DNA of 64,000 nt from Clostridium sp. C105KSO13 (GCF_001517425.1 NZ_FBWL01000160.1:35012-99011), one strand, 5' to 3'; counted from the first letter of the stretch, positions 26,550 through 35,350 are shown. The notes: generated from the sequence alone by a model not told the origin. Program-made: numbers and translations.

Positions 26550-27912
26550 ACCTGATATCTCTGTATTCTTCCGCTATTTTCTCTACAGACTCCCCTTTGC
26601 GGTACCTTCTCCTGAGGCTATACATTTTCCCCATGAGTCTCAATTTGGGGATTGTCCCCTTTGGATATCTCCGGTCAGAGGTGTAAATACGATTTGTTGT
26701 CATACCGATTTTTTCTCTTCTTTTCTTTAAATCCAGTGAAAACTGGTAATCTTCCATAAGCGGTATTTCTGGAAACATCTCCATTTCTAAAAAGAGTTTT
26801 CGTTCTATAAACATGCCCTGATCTCCAAATATAATGCCGCGCACTTTCATGCGGTAATTGGAAATTATTCTGCATGTTAACATGAAGAAATTGGGGGATG
26901 CAAAAGCGACTCCAAAACCGCCCACCCGGTACTTTTTCGTCACATACCGAATCTGCTCCAGTGTATTTGGCGGCAGGCAGCTGTCGCAGTGCAGGAAAAA
27001 CAGAATGTCGCCATGACTTGCTTTTGCCCCCGCATTCATCTGACAGCCTCTTCCCTTTTTCGTTCTTATGATTTTAAACTCTTTTTTTATCTTTTCCAGG
27101 GTTTTATCTGTGCTTCCACCATCCGCAAAAATAATTTCACACTTGTCTTTTATTGGTTCCAGCTGTTTTTGAATATGTGTAATTGTTTTTTCTTCATTGT
27201 ATGTAGGGATGATAATGGATATCTTCCGGTGACTTAATATAAATTTTCTGGTATTTTCACTGTATGTTTCTCCTTGCCGGTTCAGAAATCTTTTACGACA
27301 GCTCACACTGTTTCTGTATCTCTCAGTGAACTCCTGCAAATCCCCCGGTCGGTCCAGATCCGATAGCTGAGGGACATAATCAATAGAAATGTTTTTATCT
27401 TTAAGGGCCTCCACTGTATTCTCAAATACTGTTTCATGCCCATAAGTCTGATTCTCAAAGGCCGCTGTATACAGTTGTTTCATCCCTATCAGGTAATATC
27501 CTCCGTCCGACGTAGCACCCAGCACAACGTCCCTGGTTCTCAGCTTCTCAAAAGCATTTTCCAGATAAGATGCTCTCAGTTCGGGGATATCTGTCCCAAT
27601 TAAAATACATGCCCTGTAACCTTCACGAAAAACCGCCTCAAGGGCATTTTTCATTCTCTCCCCCAGGCAGCCTCCTTTTTGTTCTCTGTATTTCACCGTT
27701 CTTCCAAAAATGGGAAACAGAATATTCTGTTTCCCTTCCGGTGTGAAAAACACATATAAGTCTCTGCCGGTCTTTTGGCATTCTCTTTCTATATCCTTCA
27801 AAAAACATATATGCAGCTGTGCACATTCCTTCTCTGATAAATATGGCATCATTCTGGTTTTTGTGTGCCCCGGAACGGGTATCCTTGTAAATATAAGTAT
27901 TGCTTCTTTCAT
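26548..27912 (-). CDS. Fused rSAM/selenodomain-associated transferases 1 and 2 (arsenosugar-type glycosyltransferases)
   Basis: 454 residues containing two normally separate enzymes. Residues 1-205 are a DUF2064/TIGR04282-like domain (AILIFTRIPVPGHTKTRMMP; LIGTDIPELRASYLE; ATSDGGYYLIG). Residues 228-454 are a GT2 domain of the TIGR04283 type (ISIIIPTYNEEKTI; FADGGSTDKTLE; LFLHCDSCLPP; GDQGMFIERKLF). In other genomes these transferases accompany ArsS-like radical SAM proteins, as here, where arsS lies 21 bp upstream. The real sugar acceptor is unproven. Confidence 0.85.
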   Translation of the reverse strand: MKEAILIFTRIPVPGHTKTRMMPYLSEKECAQLHICFLKDIERECQKTGRDLYVFFTPEGKQNILFPIFGRTVKYREQKGGCLGERMKNALEAVFREGYRACILIGTDIPELRASYLENAFEKLRTRDVVLGATSDGGYYLIGMKQLYTAAFENQTYGHETVFENTVEALKDKNISIDYVPQLSDLDRPGDLQEFTERYRNSVSCRKRFLNRQGETYSENTRKFILSHRKISIIIPTYNEEKTITHIQKQLEPIKDKCEIIFADGGSTDKTLEKIKKEFKIIRTKKGRGCQMNAGAKASHGDILFFLHCDSCLPPNTLEQIRYVTKKYRVGGFGVAFASPNFFMLTCRIISNYRMKVRGIIFGDQGMFIERKLFLEMEMFPEIPLMEDYQFSLDLKKRREKIGMTTNRIYTSDRRYPKGTIPKLRLMGKMYSLRRRYRKGESVEKIAEEYRDIR

Positions 27913-27933
27913 GGTATTGCTTCCCCCGTTGTT

Positions 27934-28911
27934 TTAATTTTCCGTGGCCCCGCCGCAGCTGGATCCCTGTCCGGCAGTACAGGCATAGCAGTGTCTGCCG
28001 AAACACACTTGTCTCGGGGTATAATTATTATGTATTATATCAAATATATTATCTCCTGTCGAGATTGGAATGCCGGCTGCCTGGTTAAAGTCACAGTCAT
28101 AGAGTGCTCCATCATAGCCCACCGACAGCTGAAAACGGCACATCATACCTGGCAGCGTCGACGGATTAAAGGAATCATACAGCTTATACATATAACCATT
28201 GAGGTTCCCACTATTTATCAGAAAAGTACCAAACCTTCCGGTTGGATTATTCGTGATTGTAAATAACTGGTTAAATGTAATTCCATATTTATCACCAAGC
28301 TTTTTCTTATACTCTTGCTCCATGGCACCCTGCTCAGGCGGGAAAAATGCGCCTGCCGGATTGTATACCATGTTCAGCACCAGATGGGGATCTTTTCCGT
28401 ACCCCAGTTTATTCAGCTCCTTGATCACCTTAATCGCTTTGTCAAATGTGCCGCTGCCCCGCACTTTGTCCATTCTTCCAGCTTCATAGTAGGGCAGGGA
28501 ACATACCAGTTCTACTTCATTTTCTGCATATAGCTGCAGCAGATGGCTGTACTTTTTCTCCAGCAAGATAACTAAATTAGTGCGCACAATGACATGCCCG
28601 GTTATTTTACAGGCTTCTTTTAAAAACCATTCAAAATCAGGGTTCATCTCCGGAGCACCCCCGGTAATATCAATGGTTGAAAATCCCTGCTTTTCATATA
28701 CTGCAAGGCAGGCTTCCATGACTTTCTTTGACATTACCTCTGTCCGCCCGGGTCCAGCTTCTACATGACAGTGCTTACAGGCAAGATTACACATCTTTCC
28801 CAGATTAACCTGCAGAACTTCCATTTTGTCAGCCGTATTTTTCACTTCATCATCAGATATCATTTCAGGAAAATCCGGGATATCTGTTAATTTCTCCAGT
28901 TGTTTCAACAT
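27934..28911 (-). CDS. arsS: ArsS-like radical SAM protein (radical SAM/Cys-rich, selenodomain family)
   Basis: 325 residues. The 4Fe-4S SAM motif is CNLACKHC near residues 41-48, preceded by VLQVNLGKM. ITGGAPEMNP follows. The C-terminus carries a second Cys-rich domain ending CYACTAGQGSSCGG, characteristic of the TIGR04167 family, in which some members have selenocysteine. Here all positions are Cys. In cyanobacteria ArsS adds a deoxyadenosyl group to dimethylarsenite on the way to arsenosugars. No arsM methyltransferase is in the window, so another element or substrate is possible. Confidence 0.88.
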   Translation of the reverse strand: MLKQLEKLTDIPDFPEMISDDEVKNTADKMEVLQVNLGKMCNLACKHCHVEAGPGRTEVMSKKVMEACLAVYEKQGFSTIDITGGAPEMNPDFEWFLKEACKITGHVIVRTNLVILLEKKYSHLLQLYAENEVELVCSLPYYEAGRMDKVRGSGTFDKAIKVIKELNKLGYGKDPHLVLNMVYNPAGAFFPPEQGAMEQEYKKKLGDKYGITFNQLFTITNNPTGRFGTFLINSGNLNGYMYKLYDSFNPSTLPGMMCRFQLSVGYDGALYDCDFNQAAGIPISTGDNIFDIIHNNYTPRQVCFGRHCYACTAGQGSSCGGATEN

Positions 28912-28913
28912 TT

Positions 28914-29246
28914 TTATAACTCCAGTTTCTTAACAATATTTTTCATCTGTACTCCATGGACCAGTGTCGCGCCGCCTCTTATGGCAGCCGCCACATGAAC
29001 CGCCTCTGTCATCTGCTCCTCGCTGACGCCCTTATTCAAACAGTCATTCGTATAGGAATCAATGCAGTACGGACACTGCACAGCATGGGCCACAGCCAGA
29101 GCAATAAGAGACTTTTCCCTTGCTGTCAGAGCCCCTTCCTCAAAAACGGCACCATAATAGCCAAAAAACTTTTCCGCCAATTCAGGTGCTTTCTCGCCTA
29201 TTGTTCCAAATTTTCCCAGGTCCTCTGGGTTGTAATAAGTATCCAT
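28914..29246 (-). CDS. AhpD-like peroxidase, rSAM/selenodomain-associated
   Basis: 110 residues of the carboxymuconolactone decarboxylase/AhpD fold. The redox CxxC is in VQCPYCIDSYT with a conserved His in AVAHAVQ. This subfamily (arsenosugar biosynthesis-associated peroxidase-like) is usually encoded beside ArsS-type proteins. It ends 2 bases before arsS begins, so the two are co-translated. A role in thiol or metalloid redox is inferred. Confidence 0.85.
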   Translation of the reverse strand: MDTYYNPEDLGKFGTIGEKAPELAEKFFGYYGAVFEEGALTAREKSLIALAVAHAVQCPYCIDSYTNDCLNKGVSEEQMTEAVHVAAAIRGGATLVHGVQMKNIVKKLEL

Positions 29247-29277
29247 GTTTTTTCTCCTTTCGCATCCCCACTATGTT

Positions 29278-30264
29278 CTATTTGAATTTTATTTTTGCAC
29301 GGTTTAGGAGTGACTTTTTTGTGTCAGCCTCCTCCTTGCTTCCTGTAATATCTGCAACCAGGTGGTGAACATTTCTGCACCCTGCTCTTGTCATATTTCC
29401 TCCGCAGGTTCCACAGTAAGTGTATATATTTTTATATCCTTTCTCTTTTATGCTACGGGGCAGTTCCCTTGCCAGTTCAGGCTCCCTTACTCCGGCACAG
29501 CCTCCCATGCCACAGCACTGTACATCCTCAATATAGTGCACCTTTTCCGGCAAAAAGTGGGCCATATGCTGTATCCATTCCCCTGCTGCTCTGTCAGGGC
29601 AGGGCTGAAAAATATGTATTTCCTCTTTCTCCAGGCTTTTTCCCATACCCAGTTCCTGGAACTTCTCATAAATACTGACCACCTTCACTTCCAATTTGTC
29701 TCTCAGGAAATAGTAGCAATTGGGACAGATCATAATAGCCTCGGTTACGCCTGCCTCCAGAAATCTGGAATTTATCCTTTTTATAGTTGCTTCAGCCTCC
29801 GGGCTTTTTCCAATCTCCTCTATGGGCTTCCCACAGCAGTCAAAGACAAGTCCTGTCTCCTGTTTTTCATTCAGCATTTCATAGACTAACTGTGTTGTTT
29901 TTGGATAAAAAGAAGAGAAATTACATCCCGGAAACAGCACTGTACCTTTCTGAACATGGCGATAATTTTGAAATATATATTTTTCTTTTTCTTTGATGAG
30001 AAGTTCATATCCTTTCTCATCCATTTTGCCTCGGTTCTTTCTTACCCTTTCTTTACGAATGTCTAGAATAATCTCTCTTCCATCAATCTTCTCCGGGCAT
30101 ACTCTGCTGCATTTTCCGCATAAGAAGCAGTGATATGCCAGTTCCTTCAACTTTTTTGTATTTCCGATATCAATATGATATTTTTTTAAAAAAACACAGT
30201 TTTCGGTACACCTGCCACAGTGAATACACTTAGATGCGTCCAACGTCATATTCTGATCATCCAT
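29278..30264 (-). CDS. 4Fe-4S and CCG-domain iron-sulfur protein (heterodisulfide-reductase-like)
   Basis: About 328 residues. Two 4Fe-4S motifs lie at the N-terminus (CIHCGRCTENC and CFLCGKCSRVCP). Two cysteine-rich CCG domains follow (FPGC with FDCCGKP and CPNC; then QPCPD, QCCGMGGC and CGTCGGN). This is the architecture of GlpC/HdrD-like electron carriers. The start is placed at 30264, one base after the stop of the upstream gene; the frame runs to 30324 inside that gene. It probably supplies electrons in this pathway. Confidence 0.82.
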   Translation of the reverse strand: MDDQNMTLDASKCIHCGRCTENCVFLKKYHIDIGNTKKLKELAYHCFLCGKCSRVCPEKIDGREIILDIRKERVRKNRGKMDEKGYELLIKEKEKYIFQNYRHVQKGTVLFPGCNFSSFYPKTTQLVYEMLNEKQETGLVFDCCGKPIEEIGKSPEAEATIKRINSRFLEAGVTEAIMICPNCYYFLRDKLEVKVVSIYEKFQELGMGKSLEKEEIHIFQPCPDRAAGEWIQHMAHFLPEKVHYIEDVQCCGMGGCAGVREPELARELPRSIKEKGYKNIYTYCGTCGGNMTRAGCRNVHHLVADITGSKEEADTKKSLLNRAKIKFK

Positions 30265-30265
30265 T

Positions 30266-30955
30266 TTACTTTTCCCCTTCATCCGACGTAACATATTTCC
30301 TCTGGAAGAACTTTCCTGATCCAATGACCACTATTGCGAGCAACGCTGCCATACCTATGTACAGCCAGCGGTTTTCCTTATCGACCAATCCGGCCGTTCC
30401 TAAAGTGTACATGGCAGTCCCGGGAATCATGAAAAGGAACGAGAACAAAAAGTACGTACCAAAGCTGAAGTCTGTTATGCCATAAGCAAAATTTTGCAAA
30501 TTAAAGGGAAACAGCGGAACCAATCTTGTAATCATAAGTACAAATATTTCATTTTTGCCGGTTTCATCGAACAGCAGCTTTTTCAAATATTTGTTTTTCT
30601 TTGCCACCGGCCTGATGCTGTCCTGCAGAAAAAACCTTCCTGCCAGAAATGCAAGGCCGGCACCAATTGTTGTTGCAAGGGAACAGCACACTGTACCGAG
30701 CCAGGGTCCAAACAAAACTCCGGCGAGAATGGCAAATGTTACGCCCGGAAGGGCCAGCACCACACATCCAACTATTGTGATTACTGTGTAAATCCCCGCC
30801 GCAAGCCAGATATTGTCCTTCACCAGCGTCTCCAAAAACGTTAGATTCTGCGGATTACTCAAATAGTAAGACCATCCGTAAATATGATTTAGAACTAAAA
30901 TAAGTATAACTATTCCGGCAAAAATTACTACTTTTTTATTTAACACTTTTTTCAT
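30266..30955 (-). CDS. TVP38/TMEM64 (VTT/SNARE-associated) family membrane protein
   Basis: 229 residues with about six hydrophobic helices. VTT signatures are ALPGVTFAILAGVLFGPWLGT and the later LTRLVPLFPFNLQNFAYGIT with FSFGTYF. The start overlaps the upstream gene by 20 bases, with GGAG before the ATG. The substrate is unknown. A second family member is encoded at 33105-33821 in the same gene set. Confidence 0.88.
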   Translation of the reverse strand: MKKVLNKKVVIFAGIVILILVLNHIYGWSYYLSNPQNLTFLETLVKDNIWLAAGIYTVITIVGCVVLALPGVTFAILAGVLFGPWLGTVCCSLATTIGAGLAFLAGRFFLQDSIRPVAKKNKYLKKLLFDETGKNEIFVLMITRLVPLFPFNLQNFAYGITDFSFGTYFLFSFLFMIPGTAMYTLGTAGLVDKENRWLYIGMAALLAIVVIGSGKFFQRKYVTSDEGEK

Positions 30956-31394
30956 TTCGTCTCCTGATCAGGACTGTTCCCGCTTTTACAATCTGCAAGA
31001 CTGCAGCAATACCATATAACGCACTCACAAAATAATAGGAACGCTGGGTTTCTTTGGAGCAGGCAAGAGTAAAACAGACATAAAGTAGCGTCAGCAGTAT
31101 CATGATTCCAACCATGATGTACTCCCGCCTATCTGTCCTCTGACTTTTTTTCAGAAATATTACACGCAAAAACAGTATGACCACTGCTACTGTTAAAATA
31201 CTCAGAGCGATAATCACGATATAAGACAATGTCACCATAGGATATTTTTCTTCCCATGCATAATTTTTATAAATTACAAACCGTGCCATTCCCATTTTCT
31301 TTCTTGTAAAATAGTCTACAATATAGGAACCTGCTAAAAACAGCACTTCCAATATTGTGACTGCAATATACAGTCTCTTACCTGCTTTTATCAT
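30936..31394 (-). CDS. Four-helix membrane protein, unknown function
   Basis: 152 residues with hydrophobic segments at about 8-27, 55-80, 93-111 and 120-141 and a basic C-terminus (IRRRNEKSVK). It lies between the rhodanese lipoprotein gene and the VTT gene and overlaps the latter, so it is very likely co-translated with it. I do not recognise a family. Confidence 0.65.
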   Translation of the reverse strand: MIKAGKRLYIAVTILEVLFLAGSYIVDYFTRKKMGMARFVIYKNYAWEEKYPMVTLSYIVIIALSILTVAVVILFLRVIFLKKSQRTDRREYIMVGIMILLTLLYVCFTLACSKETQRSYYFVSALYGIAAVLQIVKAGTVLIRRRNEKSVK

Positions 31395-31420
31395 AATATC
31401 TTAACCTCGTACTTTGTTAC

Positions 31421-32503
31421 CTATTTTTTAGCTTTATCGTTTGACAACTCTTCTACTGTTGTGTATTCAACATCATCATTTGCCGGATCACCTATCTGAA
31501 CCGGGTTGGAATCGTCTTTCTGCCATACAAACCATCCGCCGTCATACATGCTCATATTTGTATAGCCTTCCTGATACATAATCAGAAACGGAATGGCAGC
31601 TCTCCAGCCTGTCCCACAGTAGAATGCAAGATCATCATCCAGAGATGCGTCGGACTCAAAAAGGTAACTTTTCAGGACATCTGTTCCCACTGTATTGCCA
31701 TCCTTGTCCAAGTAAGAGCCGTCATCGGTATCATGTCCCCAGATAGCTCCCTTTGGCTCCCCAGCCTTTTCTATATAGCTGTATCCGCTGGTTTTTCCCA
31801 AAAATTCATCTTTACTGCGTATACTTACCAGCCTGAATTTGTCATCACTTTCCTGTTTCTCTTTCACCTGGTCTATGGTAAGAATGTATTCCGGATGAGC
31901 TGGTACCTCTATGCCAAAGGCTTCTTTTGCAGCTTTCGGCTCATTGCTTCCTTCCTCCGTATCATAGCCCGCTTTTGTCCAGGCTTCCATGCCGCCGTCC
32001 AGACATTTCACATTCTCCACACCGGCCCACAATGCTGTGAATGCTACCCGGTCATCTGCTGAATTTACTCCGGTATCTCCGTAGCATATAACTGTCGTGT
32101 CTTTTGTAATGCCGAAATCGGTTAAAACTTTTTCGATTTCTCCTCCTGAACGTATATTCCAATTCTGATCTTCTTCAATATTATCGGTATTCATATGATA
32201 TGCTCCCGGAATATGTGCCTCTCCATAAACAGGTGAATCCTTCTTTGTGCCCCAGGAGCATTCCAGAATTACATAATTGTCAGACTCATCCTGATTCCCG
32301 TCAATCACACTCTGTACCCATTCAGGGGTTACGTAAACTTGCTTTATATCCACAGCTTCCGCCTCCACTTTCGAGGTCTCCTCTGTGGCAGACTTTGTGT
32401 TCTGGTTTTTTGTATCCTCCTTCTCTGTTTTTGAGCTGCAGCCTAATACCGTAGAAGCTGCCAGCATAGCGCAAAAAAGTATGGATAGAACTTTCTTTTT
32501 CAT
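31421..32503 (-). CDS. Double-rhodanese sulfurtransferase lipoprotein
   Basis: 360 residues. The signal peptide ends in a lipobox (TVLGC, Cys 22), followed by a Ser/Thr/Glu-rich linker, so the protein is membrane-tethered outside the cell. Two rhodanese domains follow, as in thiosulfate:cyanide sulfurtransferases. The second has the probable active loop FYCGTGWRAA and GGWFVWQ. The first has ICYGDTG, an atypical loop. It could donate or relay sulfane sulfur or selenium. The start overlaps the upstream small gene (ATGA). Confidence 0.88.
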   Translation of the reverse strand: MKKKVLSILFCAMLAASTVLGCSSKTEKEDTKNQNTKSATEETSKVEAEAVDIKQVYVTPEWVQSVIDGNQDESDNYVILECSWGTKKDSPVYGEAHIPGAYHMNTDNIEEDQNWNIRSGGEIEKVLTDFGITKDTTVICYGDTGVNSADDRVAFTALWAGVENVKCLDGGMEAWTKAGYDTEEGSNEPKAAKEAFGIEVPAHPEYILTIDQVKEKQESDDKFRLVSIRSKDEFLGKTSGYSYIEKAGEPKGAIWGHDTDDGSYLDKDGNTVGTDVLKSYLFESDASLDDDLAFYCGTGWRAAIPFLIMYQEGYTNMSMYDGGWFVWQKDDSNPVQIGDPANDDVEYTTVEELSNDKAKK

Positions 32504-32766
32504 AGTGATGTTCCTCTCTGTTTTCTTTTTTCTCTTATATCTTTCAATGCAATAAGAAGCATTCCTTCACGCAGTATACTTGCCGGTACCACCTGCAAAC
32601 GCTTCCCTCCGTACAAGGTATAGCTGTACACCATGCAGAAGATTATGTTTACAATTGAGAAGATTGTTCCGATTTCTCGCTTTTTGATCGCGAGATAAAA
32701 TAATGATGTCAGAGCAATTACCATGGCCCACATGGAGCAGTTATAAAACGCCTTAAAACATTTCAT
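32500..32766 (-). CDS. Small two-helix membrane protein, unknown function
   Basis: 88 residues with hydrophobic segments about 10-27 and 33-52, then a basic tail (REKRKQRG). Its stop overlaps the start of the rhodanese lipoprotein gene, which supports real coupling, although its own ribosome site (GCGAAGAATAAA) is weak. The family is not recognised. Confidence 0.5.
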   Translation of the reverse strand: MKCFKAFYNCSMWAMVIALTSLFYLAIKKREIGTIFSIVNIIFCMVYSYTLYGGKRLQVVPASILREGMLLIALKDIREKRKQRGTSL

Positions 32767-32778
32767 TTTATTCTTCGC

Positions 32779-33059
32779 TTATTCTGCCGGGCGGACAGTT
32801 ATAGTAACTGTAGTTCCATCATTCGGAAGAATTTCCTCCTTTGCAATAAACTGTGTTCCGCCTTTAGCCGTAGTCCCCACCGGTAGAGTGTGGACAGCAA
32901 TTCCGGCCGCACAGCTGTCCAGACAGAGGAAACATCCGGCCTGTGTAGACTCTGCCACGTCTCTATTGCCTGCAAACACAACATGCCAGTCAAAATCCTT
33001 GTCTGCTTTTATAACATCTTTGAAGGGAAGATGCTAAGGAATACAATAATTTTCTTCAT
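32779..33059 (-). pseudogene. Frameshifted small secreted Cys-containing protein
   Basis: AGGAGGG precedes an ATG at 33059 that starts MKKIIVFLSIF, a signal-peptide-like beginning, but that frame stops after 16 codons. Another frame opens immediately (FKDVIKADKDFDWHVVFAG) and continues to the stop at 32779, with CFLCLDSC and an ordered C-terminus (VTITVRPAE). The span of 281 bases is one short of a multiple of three. A one-base loss, in nature or in the assembly, would explain this. The intact protein would be about 93 residues and unknown. Confidence 0.6.
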
Positions 33060-33104
33060 CTTCTTTTTCCCTCCTGATTAAGATGTTTTGTTTTATATAA
33101 TAAA

Positions 33105-33821
33105 TCAGCTTTGCTGGTTTATATCGTGATTCTTCGTCTTTTGACGCTCCGTATAAATCCGGCGCAGCAGCACCACAAGTGCTGATAATGCAAAGAGAAT
33201 AAATAAAGCTGTCGCAAATAACTTTGCTCCGCCAGTAAGCATTCCCCCCACATAAGAATATACAATCGTTGCCGGCAGCTGCCCGATTCCTGTTGCAATA
33301 AAAAAGCTGCCAAAAGCCATGGACGTCAGGCCCGACGCATAGCTTACCACATCAAAAGATATAAAAGGCAACAATCGGCAGATTAAGATGGTATTTTTCC
33401 CATACTTTTTAAAAAATGTATCGATCTGTTCCAGTCCACCCTTACTTGTGAGCTTGATTACGGCATCCCGGCCAAGAATCCTTGCGATAAAAAAGCACAA
33501 GGCCGCACCTGCCATGGCACTAGTCCATGAAAGTATTGCTCCCTTCCACCAGCCAAAAAGATTTGCATTTGCAAATGTAATCAAAAATGCCGGCAGTGGA
33601 GCTGCCACTGACTGTAGTATCATAAGCAAAAACGATATGATTGCCGCATAAGCCCCATAAGAGGCTACAAATTCGCTGACCACGGTAAAATCACCTGTAG
33701 CAAACATAGATACAATGTTATTTAATTGTTTTTTAACCGAAGGGACCGTAAAGTAGACCAGTACCGCCATAACAATTATCCCAAGAATTAACAGTTTCCC
33801 ATATGTCTTTTTCTTCTCCAT
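33105..33821 (-). CDS. TVP38/TMEM64 (VTT) family membrane protein, second copy
   Basis: About 238 residues with several hydrophobic helices. VTT-type stretches are PLPAFLITFANANLFG, SWTSAMAGAALCF and LICRLLPFISFDVVSYASGL. The frame extends to 33878, but those first 19 codons are translated repeat DNA. The real start is 33821, after GAGGTG. It heads the part of the gene set downstream of the palindromic repeat. Confidence 0.88.
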   Translation of the reverse strand: MEKKKTYGKLLILGIIVMAVLVYFTVPSVKKQLNNIVSMFATGDFTVVSEFVASYGAYAAIISFLLMILQSVAAPLPAFLITFANANLFGWWKGAILSWTSAMAGAALCFFIARILGRDAVIKLTSKGGLEQIDTFFKKYGKNTILICRLLPFISFDVVSYASGLTSMAFGSFFIATGIGQLPATIVYSYVGGMLTGGAKLFATALFILFALSALVVLLRRIYTERQKTKNHDINQQS

Positions 33822-33833
33822 AACACACCTCAC

Positions 33834-33922
33834 AAAGGGGTCTGACCCTTTTGCGGACCATTTTCTTAATTGTTTCAAACAATTAAGAATTCGGCAGTCA
33901 AAAGGGTCAGACCCCCTTTTTT
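33834..33922. repeat. Palindromic intergenic repeat, full copy (between tusA and the VTT gene)
   Basis: Outer arms AAAGGGGTCTGACCCTTTTG and CAAAAGGGTCAGACCCCC, centre TTAATTGTTTCAAACAATTAA. It abuts the ribosome site of the VTT gene. Its translation produces the false N-terminal extension seen in that frame. Confidence 0.9.
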
Positions 33923-33936
33923 ACATTTCTCTTTAA

Positions 33937-34140
33937 TCAAGAAATGGTAATTTCAAATCCGTCTTCTGTTTCACTGGACACCGCTGTCTTGCCGCGACTT
34001 TTTGCAAATTTTTCAACATTTGTTTTCTGATGGGGTTCGGTAACAAGCACTTTAATGGGTTCTTTTGTATTCTTCAGCGCTTCACCCGTGAGCATCAAAG
34101 GCTCCGGGCAGGAAAGCCCTCTGGCATCTACTTCTTTCAT
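33937..34140 (-). CDS. TusA-family sulfur carrier protein
   Basis: 67 residues with the TusA active-site motif LSCPEPLM near residues 9-16 and the IKVLVTEP strand. TusA proteins carry persulfide or selenium on the Cys. The gene overlaps the end of the YedE gene (ATGA), the arrangement of YeeE-YeeD thiosulfate uptake pairs and of YedE-YedF selenium loci. Confidence 0.92.
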   Translation of the reverse strand: MKEVDARGLSCPEPLMLTGEALKNTKEPIKVLVTEPHQKTNVEKFAKSRGKTAVSSETEDGFEITIS

Positions 34141-35237
34141 GATTTAGCACCTTCTCTCTTATTTGTAAATGCAATGACAAAACATATAATAATGCAGATT
34201 ATCAACGCTATCTTTCCATTGGTCGTCACAGCGCCTGCAACTACCTTCTGTGTTTCTGGATTTAATGCGGTCCCGCTGGAAGCAAGTCCAAAATTGTGGC
34301 TGACTGCTGCTCCCGCAAACATTCCCAGCACTGTTACAGCAGAATCAGAAGAACCCTGTCCCGCTAAAATCAGCTGACGCAGAGGGCATCCGCCTAATAG
34401 CACTGCTGCAAATCCAACTGCATACATTCCCAGAATATTCCACCAATGTTGTGAGTGAGCAATAATTCCCGGTGTATTGAATCCAAACACAAATCTTCCG
34501 CTTGCAATGTTAAAAATCAGCATTACAACAAAGAGACCGCCAATCACTGCCATCAGGTCAAAATTTCTCATCAGCATTACGTCACGGACGGCACCTGCGA
34601 AGCACATCCTGGACTTCTGAGCCAGTGCTCCAAAAATCAGTCCTCCCATTAGTGACATAATTAACGGAGCGTGCATACTTCCCGGGCCATTCTCACTTGC
34701 TTTCAGAAGAGATGTAAACAGGGCGAGCAGTAAAATGCCAATCATCAATGCCGGAAGTACAACGCCGTTGGTTTTGTGTGTGACATAGGCGCGCCCCAGA
34801 CTGAAGCCCTTTTTCAACGCAATGACTCCTGTCCCTACGCCGAGGACAAATCCGATTAAAGCCACCCAGGCGTTTAAATCTCCCGCGGACATGCGGATCA
34901 CCATACGCAGCGGACAGCCTAGGAATACTAAACTCCCGATCACAAGCACCATCCCAAGTACAAATCGTATCATTGGCGCAGAGCCTGCTGTTGAACTATA
35001 CTCCTTCGTTGCCACGGAAATAATAAATGCTCCCAGTACCAGTCCGATAATCTCCGGACGTGCATACTGTACTGCTTCTGCCTGGTGCAGTCCCAGAGCC
35101 CCTGCAGTATCACGGACAAAGCAGGCAATACAAAATGCCATGTTTGCAGGATTTCCAAAAATAGCCAGACATACGGCTACCAGACCGCACAGCACACCTG
35201 CAAGTGCCAGTTTCTTCTTTGAATCAAATAAATTCAT
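34137..35237 (-). CDS. YeeE/YedE family membrane transporter (thiosulfate or selenium)
   Basis: About 366 residues with many hydrophobic helices. Repeated family motifs with conserved Cys are FLGCPLRMVIRMSAGDLNA, RMCFAGAVRD and LLGGCPLRQLILAG. YeeE homologues import thiosulfate with a TusA partner; the closely related seleno-YedE group occurs in selenium-using bacteria. The start is at 35237, after GTGGGGG; the frame runs to 35333. A good promoter lies upstream. It is the first gene of the leftward sulfur/selenium/arsenosugar-like set. Confidence 0.9.
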   Translation of the reverse strand: MNLFDSKKKLALAGVLCGLVAVCLAIFGNPANMAFCIACFVRDTAGALGLHQAEAVQYARPEIIGLVLGAFIISVATKEYSSTAGSAPMIRFVLGMVLVIGSLVFLGCPLRMVIRMSAGDLNAWVALIGFVLGVGTGVIALKKGFSLGRAYVTHKTNGVVLPALMIGILLLALFTSLLKASENGPGSMHAPLIMSLMGGLIFGALAQKSRMCFAGAVRDVMLMRNFDLMAVIGGLFVVMLIFNIASGRFVFGFNTPGIIAHSQHWWNILGMYAVGFAAVLLGGCPLRQLILAGQGSSDSAVTVLGMFAGAAVSHNFGLASSGTALNPETQKVVAGAVTTNGKIALIICIIICFVIAFTNKREGAKS

Positions 35238-35350
35238 GAAAGTTTCCCCCACTTCATAATATTTATGTAATTTTGACAGAAGGGCAGAAAAATCTAGAAA
35301 TCGACTATGCAAGCTCGTCCCCCCCCTGAGCAATTACATTCTCTCTTCTT

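Noticed and set aside
28914..28980. In-frame selenocysteine (UGA) in arsS or the AhpD-like gene
   Set aside because: Both frames are closed by ordinary stops after their family C-termini, and Cys occupies the positions where relatives may carry selenocysteine.
33822..33878. N-terminal extension of the VTT protein (MKQLRKWSAKGSDPF)
   Set aside because: It is translation of the palindromic repeat. Nearly the same peptide appears wherever the repeat is read (42301 plus, 45766 minus). The genuine start has its own ribosome site at 33821.
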